Below are positions 25,407-36,517 of a stretch of DNA of 64,000 nt, in pieces (within the stretch, counting starts at the first letter, position 1; every line of letters begins with the position of its first letter). The stretch is taken from assembly GCF_014529535.1 (NCBI RefSeq), contig NW_023503423.1:7612473-7676472 (forward strand), in the 5' to 3' direction. The notes beneath the pieces were generated by a model. It did no database searches. It was not told where the DNA came from and saw nothing but the letters and a program-made list of their open reading frames with translations. A program made the position numbers and the translations under genes. The stretch comes from Bradysia coprophila (Eukaryota > Arthropoda > Insecta > Diptera > Sciaridae).

Positions 25407-25718
25407 TAGTTATTTGTGTATCTGTTTTGAACGATTGTTTTTAGGCAATTTCGCTTGTTGTAGTCCGAACGAAGTGAGGGCTACATTCGAACGTGCCTAA
25501 AATCAATCATGAAAAACCATTTTTCATGTGTCGGGGCCGAAAATGAGGGAGTTTCGAGATTTTTCTCGGGTTTTCGACCCCTTACATGAAAAATTTTTTG
25601 AGTATCTGTTTTGGACGATTGATTTTAGGCACGTTCGCATGTAGCCCTCACTTCGTTCGGACTACAACAAGCGAAATTGCCTAAAAACAATCGTCCAAAA
25701 CAGATACACAAATAACTA
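25407..25718. mobile_element. TAGTTATTTGTG-family element, copy 2, nested palindrome
   Basis: Near-perfect inverted ends of about 50 bp (TAGTTATTTGTGTATCTGTT and inverse ending AACTA) enclose inverted CCGAACGAAGTGAGGGCTAC blocks and the GGGTTTTCGACCCC module. It ends about 200 bp upstream of the polyQ gene start. Confidence 0.85.
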
Positions 25719-25919
25719 ATTCATGCCACCCATCCCCAGTAAACTACGGCAAATCAAAAGATGAACACACTCTCTCTTACAAATGTCATTGTCAGTGTCA
25801 TTAGACAGCTGGAATTATTGTTGTTCAGTGTTCATGTTCTTTGTCATTTCAAGTTATTCTAATAGTAATTTTTAATAATAAAAAACTGATTAAGAAGGCT
25901 TACCAAAAGCTGCTAAATA

Positions 25920-26542
25920 ATGACTGCCATAACTGACAGCAGGTTTGTGTTTGCCAATATTTAGCGATTTCAGTGCTCTAAATCAGTTTCATAAAAAAAT
26001 TTAACAAAACAATTTCCAGGAAACGATCGAGGGAAGAAGATGGAAGCGACTTCATGCCATTGTCGAAGAGAATAACAAATCTTCACATAAATCAGTCATC
26101 GTCGCCAATGCAGAGCGAAAATGATATTGCTGATTACAATATGAATGTTAATCATCATCATCAGCAGCAGCAGCAGCAGCAACAGCAGCAACAACAACAT
26201 CATCATCAATCGCTCCAGCAGCACCAATCGTTACAGTTTCAAAATCAATTCGGATCGTTTGGTCAAATGCCAAGCGGTGAATCGAATCAATTTAGTGATT
26301 TTTCCAATTTGTCCCATCCGATCGATGAGCAGGAAAGACAGTATCGTCAGTATTTGAGTGAATGTAATAATGCTAGCAGCAGTAACGGAAGTTCGTGTAC
26401 AAATGTCAGTTCAAATGAAAATCATATGGCAAGCTATGATCCGTACGAGCCGGAGCTGAGTCAAGAGCAAAATCCCTTCTATTACACCAAAAACAAATTG
26501 CTGTACGATCTGTATCTGGAGCGGTTACGACGACATCAATGA
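25920..26542 (+). CDS. Uncharacterised 181-aa polyQ/His protein with conserved-looking ends
   Basis: Exon 1 is 25920-25942 and exon 2 is 26020-26542, with a 77-bp intron starting GTTTGT and ending TTTCCAG; the join gives MTAITDSRKRSREEDGSDFM. An in-frame stop lies just upstream of the ATG, which supports the start. The N-terminus has a basic KRSR patch (9-12) followed by FMPLSKRITNLHIN (19-32), possibly a nuclear localisation and docking segment. Residues 53-78 are a His/Gln tract with 12 consecutive Gln (56-67), encoded by mixed CAG/CAA. The middle is Ser/Asn-rich and disordered. The C-terminus (159-181) is NPFYYTKNKLLYDLYLERLR plus RHQ, a likely amphipathic helix. The two ends look like short linear motifs of an adaptor. 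A weak resemblance of the C-terminal helix to the VCP-binding helix of FAM104/VCF proteins was considered but not established. A poly(A) signal lies 207 nt downstream. Confidence 0.8.
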
Positions 26543-26748
26543 TTCCAGATGATTCTTGTGTGGTAGAGAGTCAACAAAAGTGAACAAAAAAGAAGAACAG
26601 CCAATCTAAAAATTTATTGTGTTAAGCGTGTGTGAGATTGAGAAAACCAAAATTCTTTGTCATTGATGGATACAAAATTACTTTAAAAAAAACCGAAAAA
26701 AAAATTATTGAAACAAAACCATTTTGTGGCTTTTCACAAGGTGGATTG

Positions 26749-26754
26749 AATAAA
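26749..26754 (+). terminator. Candidate poly(A) signal (AATAAA) of the polyQ gene
   Basis: AATAAA 207 nt after the stop at 26542, on the same strand, with no closer AATAAA. Use is inferred. Confidence 0.45.
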
Positions 26755-26890
26755 ATTTATTTCAAGCAATTTAATTTCGATTTTCATTTGTTTAAACTTG
26801 TACAGTTCACTACGAAGTGATGTCCTACATGCCTATGTGACTTTTAACTATCACTAACTTCATCAGAATATATTCACGCGCTTTATGCAG

Positions 26891-27361
26891 CCGTTGGTCC
26901 TATTGGTGTCTGTGGTTCCATAGCTCCGCTTCCAAAAAAAGTAATGTGAACAGGATAGTTTTTAGTGCAGAAGAAATCTGCGGTGTCCTGAGTTCAAATA
27001 ACCACTTCATAGGTCTCCACTACCTATCGTTGGTACCACATCGAAGGTAGACTAATTTTTGACTTTCTTTGACATTGTAGCAATGATAGGTAGTGAGGAC
27101 GTATGGAGTGGTTGAACTCAGCACACCGAAGATATCTGCTGCACCAACAACTGTCCTGTCCCAAATACTGTTTGAACCTTGTCACTTAAAAGTCAGCTTT
27201 TGGTCTACACATTCTTAAAATCGATTTTTAACTGTGAACCGCACAAAATGTTCCATCATGACTTCACGATTAAAAATCGATGTTAAAAATGTGTAGGCCG
27301 AAAATTGACATGTACGTTGTGAGGTTCGAATCGGAATCACAGACGCCATTGTGACCAACGG
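26891..27361. mobile_element. Nested fold-back element of about 470 bp
   Basis: Outer inverted ends CCGTTGGTCCTATTGGTGTC and inverse ending GACCAACGG; two inner inverted pairs, one around CACTACCTATCGTTG / CAATGATAGGTAGTG, the other around AAAATCGATTTTTAA / TTAAAAATCGATGTT. No coding region. Confidence 0.8.
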
Positions 27362-28333
27362 ATGTGTGGTTCGTACTCAGGGCACCGAGACCTATCCAAA
27401 ACGGACTATACCATCATCCGTGCACACATAGAAAGTTAAAATTGTTGCCTATCGATTTTACTTCATTACCTTCAGCATACACAATTACAGGGAACGTCAC
27501 TGAAATTTAGACATAAATTTGTTTATTGCGCACTATCACAAAAGTGCTAGGACATAACGGTGAAAAAGTTGCACACACGCGCGTGAGTGACAAAACCGTA
27601 TAATGAGTCCTTATTACGGATGTGTGAGCAGTTTTGTTTGTATGAGTGGGTCAGATGCAAAACAGCTGAATAAAGTTCATGTTTAAATTTGACTGATGTT
27701 CACTGTACATGCTTAAGAGACATAAAGGAGGAAATTTTCGAATCGTGCGTACATCACAATGAATCGTTTCTCAACAATCTAACGAAAAATTTCTTTAACT
27801 TCTTTGAATACTCACCTCTAGGTATTTCAAGTTGAACCTGAGGTCGGTGCAATTGAATACTAGTTCTTACGATTGTAAATTGAATAACGAATTGTCACAA
27901 CCTTCTTCACGACCCGTTAAATTTGGGTCTTAACATTGCTTTGCTGCAGCTGAATTTACCAGCTAGCACATCCTACTATCGAGAATTCAAATTCTTAAAG
28001 TTTCGTTAGTTGCACTTTGGCATTGCCGATGATCTGAATACAACCTCTCCACCGGACTGTCGTTATTGGTTATTGTGTAAAAGGTCAAGACCCAGCAACC
28101 GTTATTCTCTGACACTGGCTGTCCTTCCAACTATTCTGGATACTTCGGGTGTTATTCGGAAGTCAAATTCTTATGTCTCTCTCTCCGTGGATCGATCTGG
28201 ATAGAGTTACTGGCACACAAGCACATTTTTCTTATAAAAACAAGTTTAATGCTGACCAACGAATGAGTACGACTACAGTTCACGTGAAGAGATTAAAGTT
28301 TAACACTGAAAACGACGTCACGATCCCAGAAAG
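27362..28333. other. Intergenic between repeat and HAT1 3' end
   Basis: No supported gene; AT-rich. ORFs in 28010-28382 overlap the HAT1 3' region and have no signature. Confidence 0.4.
28245..28250 (-). terminator. Candidate poly(A) signal of HAT1 (ATTAAA)
   Basis: ATTAAA on the minus strand 84 nt past the HAT1 stop. No AATAAA lies between. Inferred. Confidence 0.35.
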
Positions 28334-29873
28334 TCAATTAATTTTGTCGATGATGCGTTGGTATTCTTCTTCGAGTTCCTGAAATGACACAGACACAAAA
28401 CATTACATCCGATCGAAAACGCATCAATTTCGGTCAACTATCCCACCTTATATTCCAGCTTCAATTGTTCGATTCGTTCTTCCGGTGTTGGGATGCCGGC
28501 CGAAAGGATGCTGATATCTTGTCCAGCTTTCTCCAGTTTCTGAAAATCGTTCACTTGCTTGTGATGGTTTACGTTCAATCGCTTCTTCACCTCCAATCGA
28601 TAAGCTTTGTACTCCTTCTCATCATTCACATTGGTGCAACGCAGTCGCAGAATTTCATAAATAATGCGGCACTGCCTGGGATTTATCTGGGATTGGAAAA
28701 GAAATCAAATTAGTCAACCCAGGCGACAGCAAGTAGTCATTCGGTTGTTACTTTAAAGCTTTTAGTGGCCTCTTTGACCATCTCACTGGTGAATCCGTTT
28801 TTGATTTTATCCGGAGAGAAACTGGCCAATTCTTGGCAGTTTCTGACATCGATCACATTACGAATGCGTCGGAATTCATCGGACGGGTCCTCAACGGTGA
28901 TGTCAATGACCTTGTCATCAAATTTGAATCGATTGTAGATAACCTGTGACGGGGGAACAAGGGAAATAATTTTTACGATTCGGTTGTCCATTCAGCCAGT
29001 TGGAACTTACTTGGATAAATTTCGAACCGATTCCCAATTTCTGAAATGGCGGCAACACCAACATCTGACTGATTCTGGGTCGTATGTGTTCCGGATAAGC
29101 GTAATATACGTAAATTGTCGTGTAACCGACTGTGGCATACAAAGTTTTGCCTTCGCTGTTGGTGTACTTCTCGTAGCTGCCAAGAAAATCGAAAAAAAAA
29201 TTCTAAAAAATCGATTCGTTGGACCAACGACCAATTCGTCAACTCACCAAACATAAAACATCCATTGCGGGTCATCCAAGTCAATGTACGACGCTGCATC
29301 CACGAACCACATAACAAAAGTCTGCATCCGAGTGTGAAACGCAACGAAACCCGGCGTATTGGCATCACAAGAGTAAAACTCAAAGTGTCTTTCCTTTCCG
29401 CCCTCAGTTACAGTTAGAGCATCGACCATTTCACCGAAAGGAACAAACGATTCGTCCTTGCCCAGTTTCGAACAGAACTCGTCGATGGAGGTGAAATAAC
29501 AACCGCTCGTCAGCAATTGAGAAATTTTGCTGGTTACATCGTCCGCTTTCAAACCGTCACGTTCGTCAACACGGCTGCTGTATTTGCAGCCCAGGTACAT
29601 ATTCAATGCGCCAGCAGTGTAGTAGAGTCTCACTTTCAGATCTCTGTACCCGAAAATGCTCTCATTTTCACCGAAGACTTGATGGGCGAATTCGGGTGAA
29701 AAATTAATGGAATCGTCTTCAATGTCGTTACGGTCACGAACTGCAGAATTTCGAAATAAGATCGAACTTTAGCGATGGTGAGGCGAGATATGCGACTAAC
29801 ACTTACTCAGTTTCATTTCCACCACTTCCAGAGCATTTGCAACATAATCGTAGAGCTGGTTGAGTTGTGCCAT
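28334..29873 (-). CDS. HAT1: Histone acetyltransferase type B catalytic subunit (HAT1), six exons
   Basis: Exons, 5' to 3': 29873-29807, 29740-29248, 29176-29011, 28943-28752, 28686-28447, 28378-28334. All introns are GT-AG and phases agree: 1203 nt, 400 aa, close to human HAT1. HAT1 acetylates newly made histone H4 at Lys5/Lys12 with its RbAp46/48-type partner. The N-terminal HAT1 domain is seen in FSPEFAHQVFG and QTFVMWFVDAASYIDLDDPQ. The acetyl-CoA motif is Q232-KLG-IG237 in LPPFQKLGIGSKFIQ, and the expected catalytic glutamate is E260 in DITVEDPSDE. The C-terminal helical region ends in ELEEEYQRIIDKIN. The ATG at 29873 is the first in frame after a stop 13 codons upstream. The N-terminus is somewhat shorter than in human HAT1; a further 5' exon is possible but not needed. 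Confidence 0.93.
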
Positions 29874-32800
29874 TTCCGATACCGTCAGTAGACAAACCTT
29901 CTATAAATCCATAAAAAAAGGAAAATTAATTGCTGATGTGGTAGCGGGACTAATCAACCGGTGGAGACATTTAATTGGATAATTTTCAATCGATTGTCGA
30001 ACCAATTACTGAAACTAGTCCATTCTGTAGCAGAAATAGTGGAAGCAGCAGCGAGAAGTTAGTCAGTTAGTGAGACCGCGTAACAATTCTACATTTTTCA
30101 GTTGGTTGACATTGTCCCTAGGGGGTTTGACCGTTAACAAAATCGTTCCCAAGGATCTATCGAGTCCGCAATAAATTTTCAATGAATCACTGACAACTCA
30201 TTGAAATATTCGCATAGTGTCCGAACCATTCATGTCTAATGCAATTATTTTAAAATGTTGATCAACGTTTCAAGTCTTCAAATAAATAAACAGAAATTTG
30301 GCGCAATTTCTGTTCCCGTCTCCCAACATAACCTGAGCCGAAGTCGGCGTAAAGGAACATGTCTGGAAGTTATATTCGTAATCCCTGACAACAAGCGAAT
30401 AGCACAATGTCCTACCACAAATATCCACTTGTCAGGTTGATAATCGCAGAATCAATTCCACACAAAATTGTAAAAACGTTTGGATCCAAAGCAGAAAATA
30501 TATGAAAACATGGAGAGATCGAAAATACAATTTTGTTCTTCTTATTTTTTCGATTTGACCTGCACGGTTTTTAACTGACATTCGAGCCATACGATCACAC
30601 AAGACACGCATACTAACGAATTTTACGTCGTAGAATTGTCGTAAGTACGTTCACGAATAGCGCGAAGTTTTGAATTAATATTTTTTGCGTCGATATACAG
30701 TCGCATTTTGTGCTTTTTAAATGAAACGACTGATAACATTCATAAAGGAAAAGTACCACAACAATCCAAAATTGTTTTAAAATTTAATTCTTTCCAATGG
30801 GAAAACTGTTTACCTCGTTAAAGTGCATCGTAGTGTTCATTAACACTCGCTATATTCTGACAATAATCACATTGCCAAGGCGACTGGTCGTAATTTGGAT
30901 GAACGAATGGGTGAACGAGTGAAACTTGAATGCTTGAATTTTGCGACGCAGAGACACCAAGTAAGTTTTCTTTGAGATTTTTGAAGCGATTGAATGCTAA
31001 ATGCGAGAAAACGAGCTTTTGATCCACATTTTTGAACAATCCAGATGAATAAGCTTCGCTTAAGTTTCCGAGTGTTCTTCTGAGTACGTGTTCCAACTGA
31101 ATTTGTTTTGTGAGAGTTCTTTATGAGTTTCCAATGTTTGACCCTTCCATTGAAAATGGTAATTTGCTCTCTACTTAAAAGTTTACCATACCACCAGTCA
31201 CCAGCTCAGAGGATAATGGTGACGATGGCCTAATGTCATAGGAACGCTTCTTTTTCTTATTTTAATACTTCAAGTGTCCCAGTCCCATTCGTAGTCGTTT
31301 TTATAACCATTTCATAATCTGCAAACATTAAATTTTTGGCCTAATATACATAAATATATGACACTCCTGATGCAGACCTTCGATGATATAATAGTGATAA
31401 TTAGGATTGTTAGACAGGTATTTTTAGAAGCTTATGAATGACTACATTCGCCACTGCAACTGGACTTAAAGCATAATTTTAGGAAGCTATGTCACTGACT
31501 TTGAATGGCCATAGGGGAGCCGAAGCATAGCAAGGTGGAGCTCGTTTGGAAGCCATTGGAATTATCTTCCGATTGATACTCACGAGCGATCTACCAAATG
31601 GGGATTGTTTTCGGATTTTCGAAATATTCTTTTATTTTATCCTCCCTTCATTACATTACAAAAGGGATTTAGGTCACTCCTTTAAATGTATTTTCGTCGT
31701 CTGCTCCTGCCTGGTTCACTTTACTATGTCGTGTTGAAACACTATGGGTCATTGGGTCAGGGGAGAGTAAACGAACTCTGGTTGTTTCTTCGGCCTTGTG
31801 TCTAAATTACACATCTAGAGCCTAATAAAATACTTTGCACTCGGTGTCATAAATAACTATTTCGGTTCACTTTTTCATCAAATGGTTCACTAAAATCCTA
31901 ATTTTAGGCACACTTACGGCGTGAATTACGAAATTAAGAAACAAAATTATTTGTTAAGAAATTAAATCTTCGATCACATTATTCATGAAAATATTGTTCG
32001 GTGAAATGACAGAAGTGACCGACTTGCCGGCAGCGTGAATCATTGATAGTCCTGTGAAATAATGCTCAAATCCACAATCTATTGCGTACACATTGGTACG
32101 GCTGCTTTAGTAGCTTACCCTCACACTTTCGTATAACATGGTTTTCGGAGGTCATGAAAAAGGGATGAATAAATTGACAATTTTGAATTTTCATAAAATT
32201 ATTTATTTGATTCTTAAAAACTATTATTCGTTTGTTTAATTATTTTTTTTTTAATTTTTCAGTTACTTTTATTTGATTTTTTTACACAATATTTTCATTT
32301 GTTTATTTTTTCTCTCTTTTTACGTTTTTTTTATTTAAATAAACTCTATTCAGTCTTTCATAGTATTAATGTGTTCTATTTTGTGGTTTTGTATAATATT
32401 TATATAATTTCAACACTGATCGCTTTTATTACATATTTTAATATATAATTGTTTAATGTGAATATATTCATATTTATTGGTATAAAATTGTAATTTTACG
32501 TAAGAAATCATTATTTTCTTTCGTAATTTGTTATTCTAAAAAATATGTCCGAAATTCTATTCAATGACTGAGTAAATCTCCTAAAAGGATCATAAAATCT
32601 AATTCAAAATTTATGTACACTAAAATTACATTCAATTTTCCATTATTTATTCTGATTTTTTGCAGACAAAATTTTCACATTTATACAATTGAAATTGTCA
32701 TGTTGGATGGTTCAGTTCGATTAATTGTTTTTCATTCAAAGATAAACGGTCGGATGAATAAGGTTGTTCGGTTTTTTTTCCAGTATTTTGTCAATTAATC

Positions 32801-33600
32801 TAGACTTCAGCCTTCAATTAAAATTTAACAAGTTTGACTTTATTCTGAGATAGCTCGAAATAGGTCAGGCCTACCAACCTGAAATAAAACTACCAGACCT
32901 GACCTGACCTTAACTCAAGTAAAATCTGGTCTGACCTGAAAAAGAAAAACTTAATTTGACGTTAGGAGACCTACTTTTTAACCCACGTCAGATCAGGATT
33001 TTCTCATCTCAGGTCAAATTCAGGTCAGTAAAACTTTTCAGATTCAGGAAACGTCACCTGTTCGGAGCTTACTTATACGGAGCCATGCATAAAAGGGGGA
33101 TAATCTCATTGGAAAACCACGTCATCTATGCACCATGGTCAATCGCATAATCGAGAGACTTTGTTTTTCAATGAGACTGACTGATCTCTAGAGCACTTAA
33201 AATATGGTATACGTGACTAAAAAACAGAATCACAAACTTGTTACATTTTGATTTGATTTTGTTACATTACTTACAATGGGAGAAATTATGGAAAGTGTTC
33301 CTTTTCTGTGTAAAGTTTAACGCTCCGAGGCGAAGCCGAGTAAGATATTTTCCCAAAAAAAAACTTGAGGTAAAGTTAAGCCGTCAGGGAGTAAAGCTTA
33401 CTTCACATTTATGAGTAAAATCTATGAAAAATTAGAAATAGTTTCTAGTGTCGTTTGCATATGAAAAAGAATGGAGTGGCAATGATAAGAATAAGAATTA
33501 TTTTAAGAGCCTAACCAAATTGTAATTCCGATTGTATGGATAATGCGGATACGCTGGAGTGAAGAAATATTGTGGGATCAAACATCGACAATACTATAGC
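29874..33600. other. Upstream of HAT1; gene-free
   Basis: No supported coding exon. 31.8-32.6 kb is extremely AT-rich. A TAAATAACTATTTC word at about 31850 with a downstream TTTTAGGCAC resembles the TAGTTATTTG element family. 32.88-33.05 kb carries many GACCTGACCT words. Confidence 0.45.
32880..33045. repeat. AGGTCA/TGACCT-rich stretch
   Basis: Repeated CAGACCTGACCTGACC, GGTCTGACCTGAA and CTCAGGTCAAATTCAGGTCA words in both orientations; a shorter similar stretch lies at 34090-34205. Relation to the 5.2/23.2-kb repeat is by word content only. Confidence 0.5.
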
Positions 33601-33607
33601 TCAGAAC

Positions 33608-34078
33608 AGGAGTGGTACAACGGCATCAGTTTTCTATATTCTTACCTCTTCTCTTTTTGCATTTTACCGTCGATTCGCTATATCAAGCAAGATTTTGTTG
33701 CAATAACCCCTTGTCGGTATAATGTCAACAGAAAAATAATTAAATTATCGACGGATTTTAGTCAAACATTATGTGAGTGTACGATCTTAGGACTCCAGAA
33801 ATGTAATTAGTATTTCAATCGGTCAATACTTGCTACGCGATATAAGTTTGGACAATCGTTCGCTTCATCTTCGTATCCTTTTTGCAAACTCTTATCGCGT
33901 AGCCGATAAAAACAGGGCCGATTGAAATACTAATCACTGTTCCTGACATCATCTGTTCACATTATACCATCACTGGGTTATTGCAACAACATCTTGCTTG
34001 AAATAGCGAACCGACGATAGAATAGAAAAAGAGAAGAGTATAGAATATAGGAAACTCAGACCAAAATACCGCTCCAGA
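33608..34078. mobile_element. Nested fold-back element of about 470 bp
   Basis: The outer left arm (AGTGGTACAACGGCATCAGT to about 33735) is the inverse of about 33955-34078. The inner pair ATTAGTATTTCAATCGG / CCGATTGAAATACTAAT encloses inverted CTACGCGATA words. Confidence 0.75.
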
Positions 34079-35120
34079 GCAGGTGTTTAAAGTCAGGTTT
34101 ACGTGAAAGATTGTATGATAGTTTCAGGTAAGCCTGAAACTTGGATAAATTAGATTCAGGTAAGAGGTCAGTTTGTTTAATAAAATTATCTGACCTGAAC
34201 TTTCGGATCAAGCGATTCTTTACCACGGTCTTCACCGGTCGACGTATTCCCAGAATCATGTGACCGAATCTGTTTTTTTTTCCTGAATCGATAAATTTCG
34301 CATATCCGCAAGGCGACAAAAATGTTTACGTATTAACCAACTATTTATTGTCGCCACTGCCAAAAAGCGATACATGCCACTACTGTAAAGGTATAGAGCA
34401 CTGTTGATTACGTAAAATATAAGTTAAGGTTAATGACAATAATCTTTTTTTTACGAGAATTAAAATAAATTCTGCGTTAAGCATCTCGTGTTTGTATTCA
34501 CAATTTGAGTAAATTAAAAATGGCAAAAAGAAAGAGTGTGTTTTGACACCTCCTTCTCATCAACGGCACAATGTAAAATATTCTAAAAATATTTACCGAA
34601 AATAAACCTGAGATGTTTCATCTTAAAATTCTAGTAAGTAAATTGGGATTGAGCGACACATGATTTTGTCGCACTGTTTTTTTGTTGTTGTATTTAGTGC
34701 CTTTCGGCATTTTCACAATGTAAAATATCCGAACCACTCTAGGCTAAGGTCCCCATATAGGAGTGAAATTGCTTTCTTGTTCATTTTGTCATCTACATGT
34801 GGTGGTCACTAGCCACGCGACTATTAATTTCTGGATAAAATTCACATTATAAGAAGTCATTGAGCCAATTCAATGCTTCTACGAAATACAAAGAGAAGAG
34901 GCAAAAATTTCATTGGAATTTCTTGTCGAGGTTGTTGCTCTAAAATTGTTGCAATTTTTCGTTGAAAACTGCGAAAGACCTCCAACTGCATTGAGTTAAT
35001 TACTTGAAAACTTAGCTTATAAACAACTACTCGACATAATATTTCACATTGGACAACAGTGCGAACGAAATACATCCACAAAATCTTTCACTGCTTTAAC
35101 CACTATCAAACATTTCACTC

Positions 35121-35867
35121 TTAATTGACATCGGGATCCTCATCACCATCGTCCATCGTTGTACCGACCGATTGCAGCGTCGTTTCATCTACATCATCAT
35201 CATCATTTTGTTCAGTTGATGCAGAAACGCTATAATCATCATTAACAGTTGTTGCTTGGTATGGTCGAAATGTCGTTGTCCGTTGTGACGATATGGCTGG
35301 TTGATGGTAATTCTTAATTGACTTGGTCTTATTCTTGGCACCCATTCGCTTTCCATTCGGATTTTTTCGGTTCTTTTTCGTTTTGGTTGTCGATTGGTCG
35401 GTTGATGCCTTCGAATGATTTTTCTTTTTGCGCTGGCAGCTTTCTTCGGTACACTTGGTCGCATCATTTGCTTTCGGCTGTTTCTCTACTACACCATGCG
35501 GTAGCTTCCCCTTCCCCTTTTTGCCACCGCACTTCGGTCGATGTTTCATCTTTTTGGATACTAATTCTACTAATGACTTTCCCGAATCACAAAGTTGCTT
35601 CAAACCATGTTTGACGTGATTGGCACCGAACAGCCTCGTTATCAAATCTTCGGTACGTTTGTCGGGTACGGTAAATGTAAATGATTTCGCGTAAGTGGCT
35701 AATTTTCCCAGCTCTTTGTTAGCTGGCAGATGAGTTTTCCTTATTTGTCCGAGTTTGTTCAGAGCCAAATAAAATGTTTTCTGCGAATTCGAATGATATG
35801 TTGAAGCGTATATGTTGTAGTTCTCGAGCATCAATTCGTTGAAGACACAATCGTCTGTGAACTCCTT
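35121..35867 (-). CDS. bnl: Last exon of a branchless-type FGF (C-terminal half of core plus tail)
   Basis: The exon begins at 35867 after a TTCTGTTACAG acceptor, in phase 0, and ends with TAA at 35121-35123 (248 codons). It opens KEFTDDCVFNELMLENYNIY, the strand with the FGF-type C-x-F-x-E and N-Y-N-x-Y residues, then TFYLALNKLGQIRKTHLP, the surface that contacts receptor in FGFs. After the core come Lys/Gly-rich and Thr/Ser/Lys-rich low-complexity stretches (about residues 90-185) and an acidic tail ending DDGDEDPDVN. It joins in phase to the exon at 45561-45664. Branchless is the tracheal-branching FGF that signals through the Breathless receptor in Drosophila; the long basic tail fits that long-tailed insect FGF class and could bind heparan sulphate. 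Orthology to bnl rather than another insect FGF is inferred. I found no convincing poly(A) signal close by. Confidence 0.85.
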   Translation of the reverse strand, partial: KEFTDDCVFNELMLENYNIYASTYHSNSQKTFYLALNKLGQIRKTHLPANKELGKLATYAKSFTFTVPDKRTEDLITRLFGANHVKHGLKQLCDSGKSLVELVSKKMKHRPKCGGKKGKGKLPHGVVEKQPKANDATKCTEESCQRKKKNHSKASTDQSTTKTKKNRKNPNGKRMGAKNKTKSIKNYHQPAISSQRTTTFRPYQATTVNDDYSVSASTEQNDDDDVDETTLQSVGTTMDDGDEDPDVN

Positions 35868-36441
35868 CTGTAACAGAAGACTGTTGTAAGTTTTTTATTA
35901 ACATTCGGTGATTGAATTAATTCGATTTTGGATGAATTTTGAATGAGACATGGAGATGCATGGTAATGCATTAAAATATTGTCGGCTGTCAACTCCAACC
36001 CAAGAAAAGCAACATTAAACTGTTTAAATCTTAACCTGTCACATACGCCTATTCATCTGTTATCGATAACGATGACAAAAATAATGACAAGTTCTTGGTA
36101 ATATTGTCTTTTATATAGTAAAATGCATGTTAAAAAAAATTGAAGTACAAGATTTACCATCCAAACGTAATCGATTTAGCTCAAAGTCATAAAAAAGAAC
36201 TAGATTTTTAGTCTAAGATGGCCATAAAACAAAGGATGTAACGATACGAAAGAACCAGTGAATTTTTGGGAATTTAATTCCCCTAAAATAAGCTGATAAT
36301 AATAAGCCAAGAGTCAGATGGTGTGATGCGGGAAGGGCAGAGAAAATAGTTATTTGTTAACCAAGGAAAGAAAACAGGAAATTTCACCAAGGACGAAAAT
36401 TTGCGGCCAGAGCTAAGTGAGGATCGCAATTCGCTCAAGGT

Positions 36442-36517
36442 GGAATTTCCGAGGGGTAAATCACTGATTTTATGACAAGGATTATATGAGGAAGTGATTT
36501 ACCCCTCGGGAATTTCC
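36442..36517. repeat. Fold-back hairpin
   Basis: GGAATTTCCGAGGGGTAAAT...CAC pairs with GTGATTTACCCCTCGGGAAT...TCC around a loop of about 29 bases. An AATAGTTATTTGTTAAC end lies 90 bp to the left. Confidence 0.7.

Noticed and set aside
30818-31096. 92-codon minus-strand ORF with a WQCDYC stretch
   Set aside because: Only one CxxC pair, a non-ATG start, and no splice or domain support.
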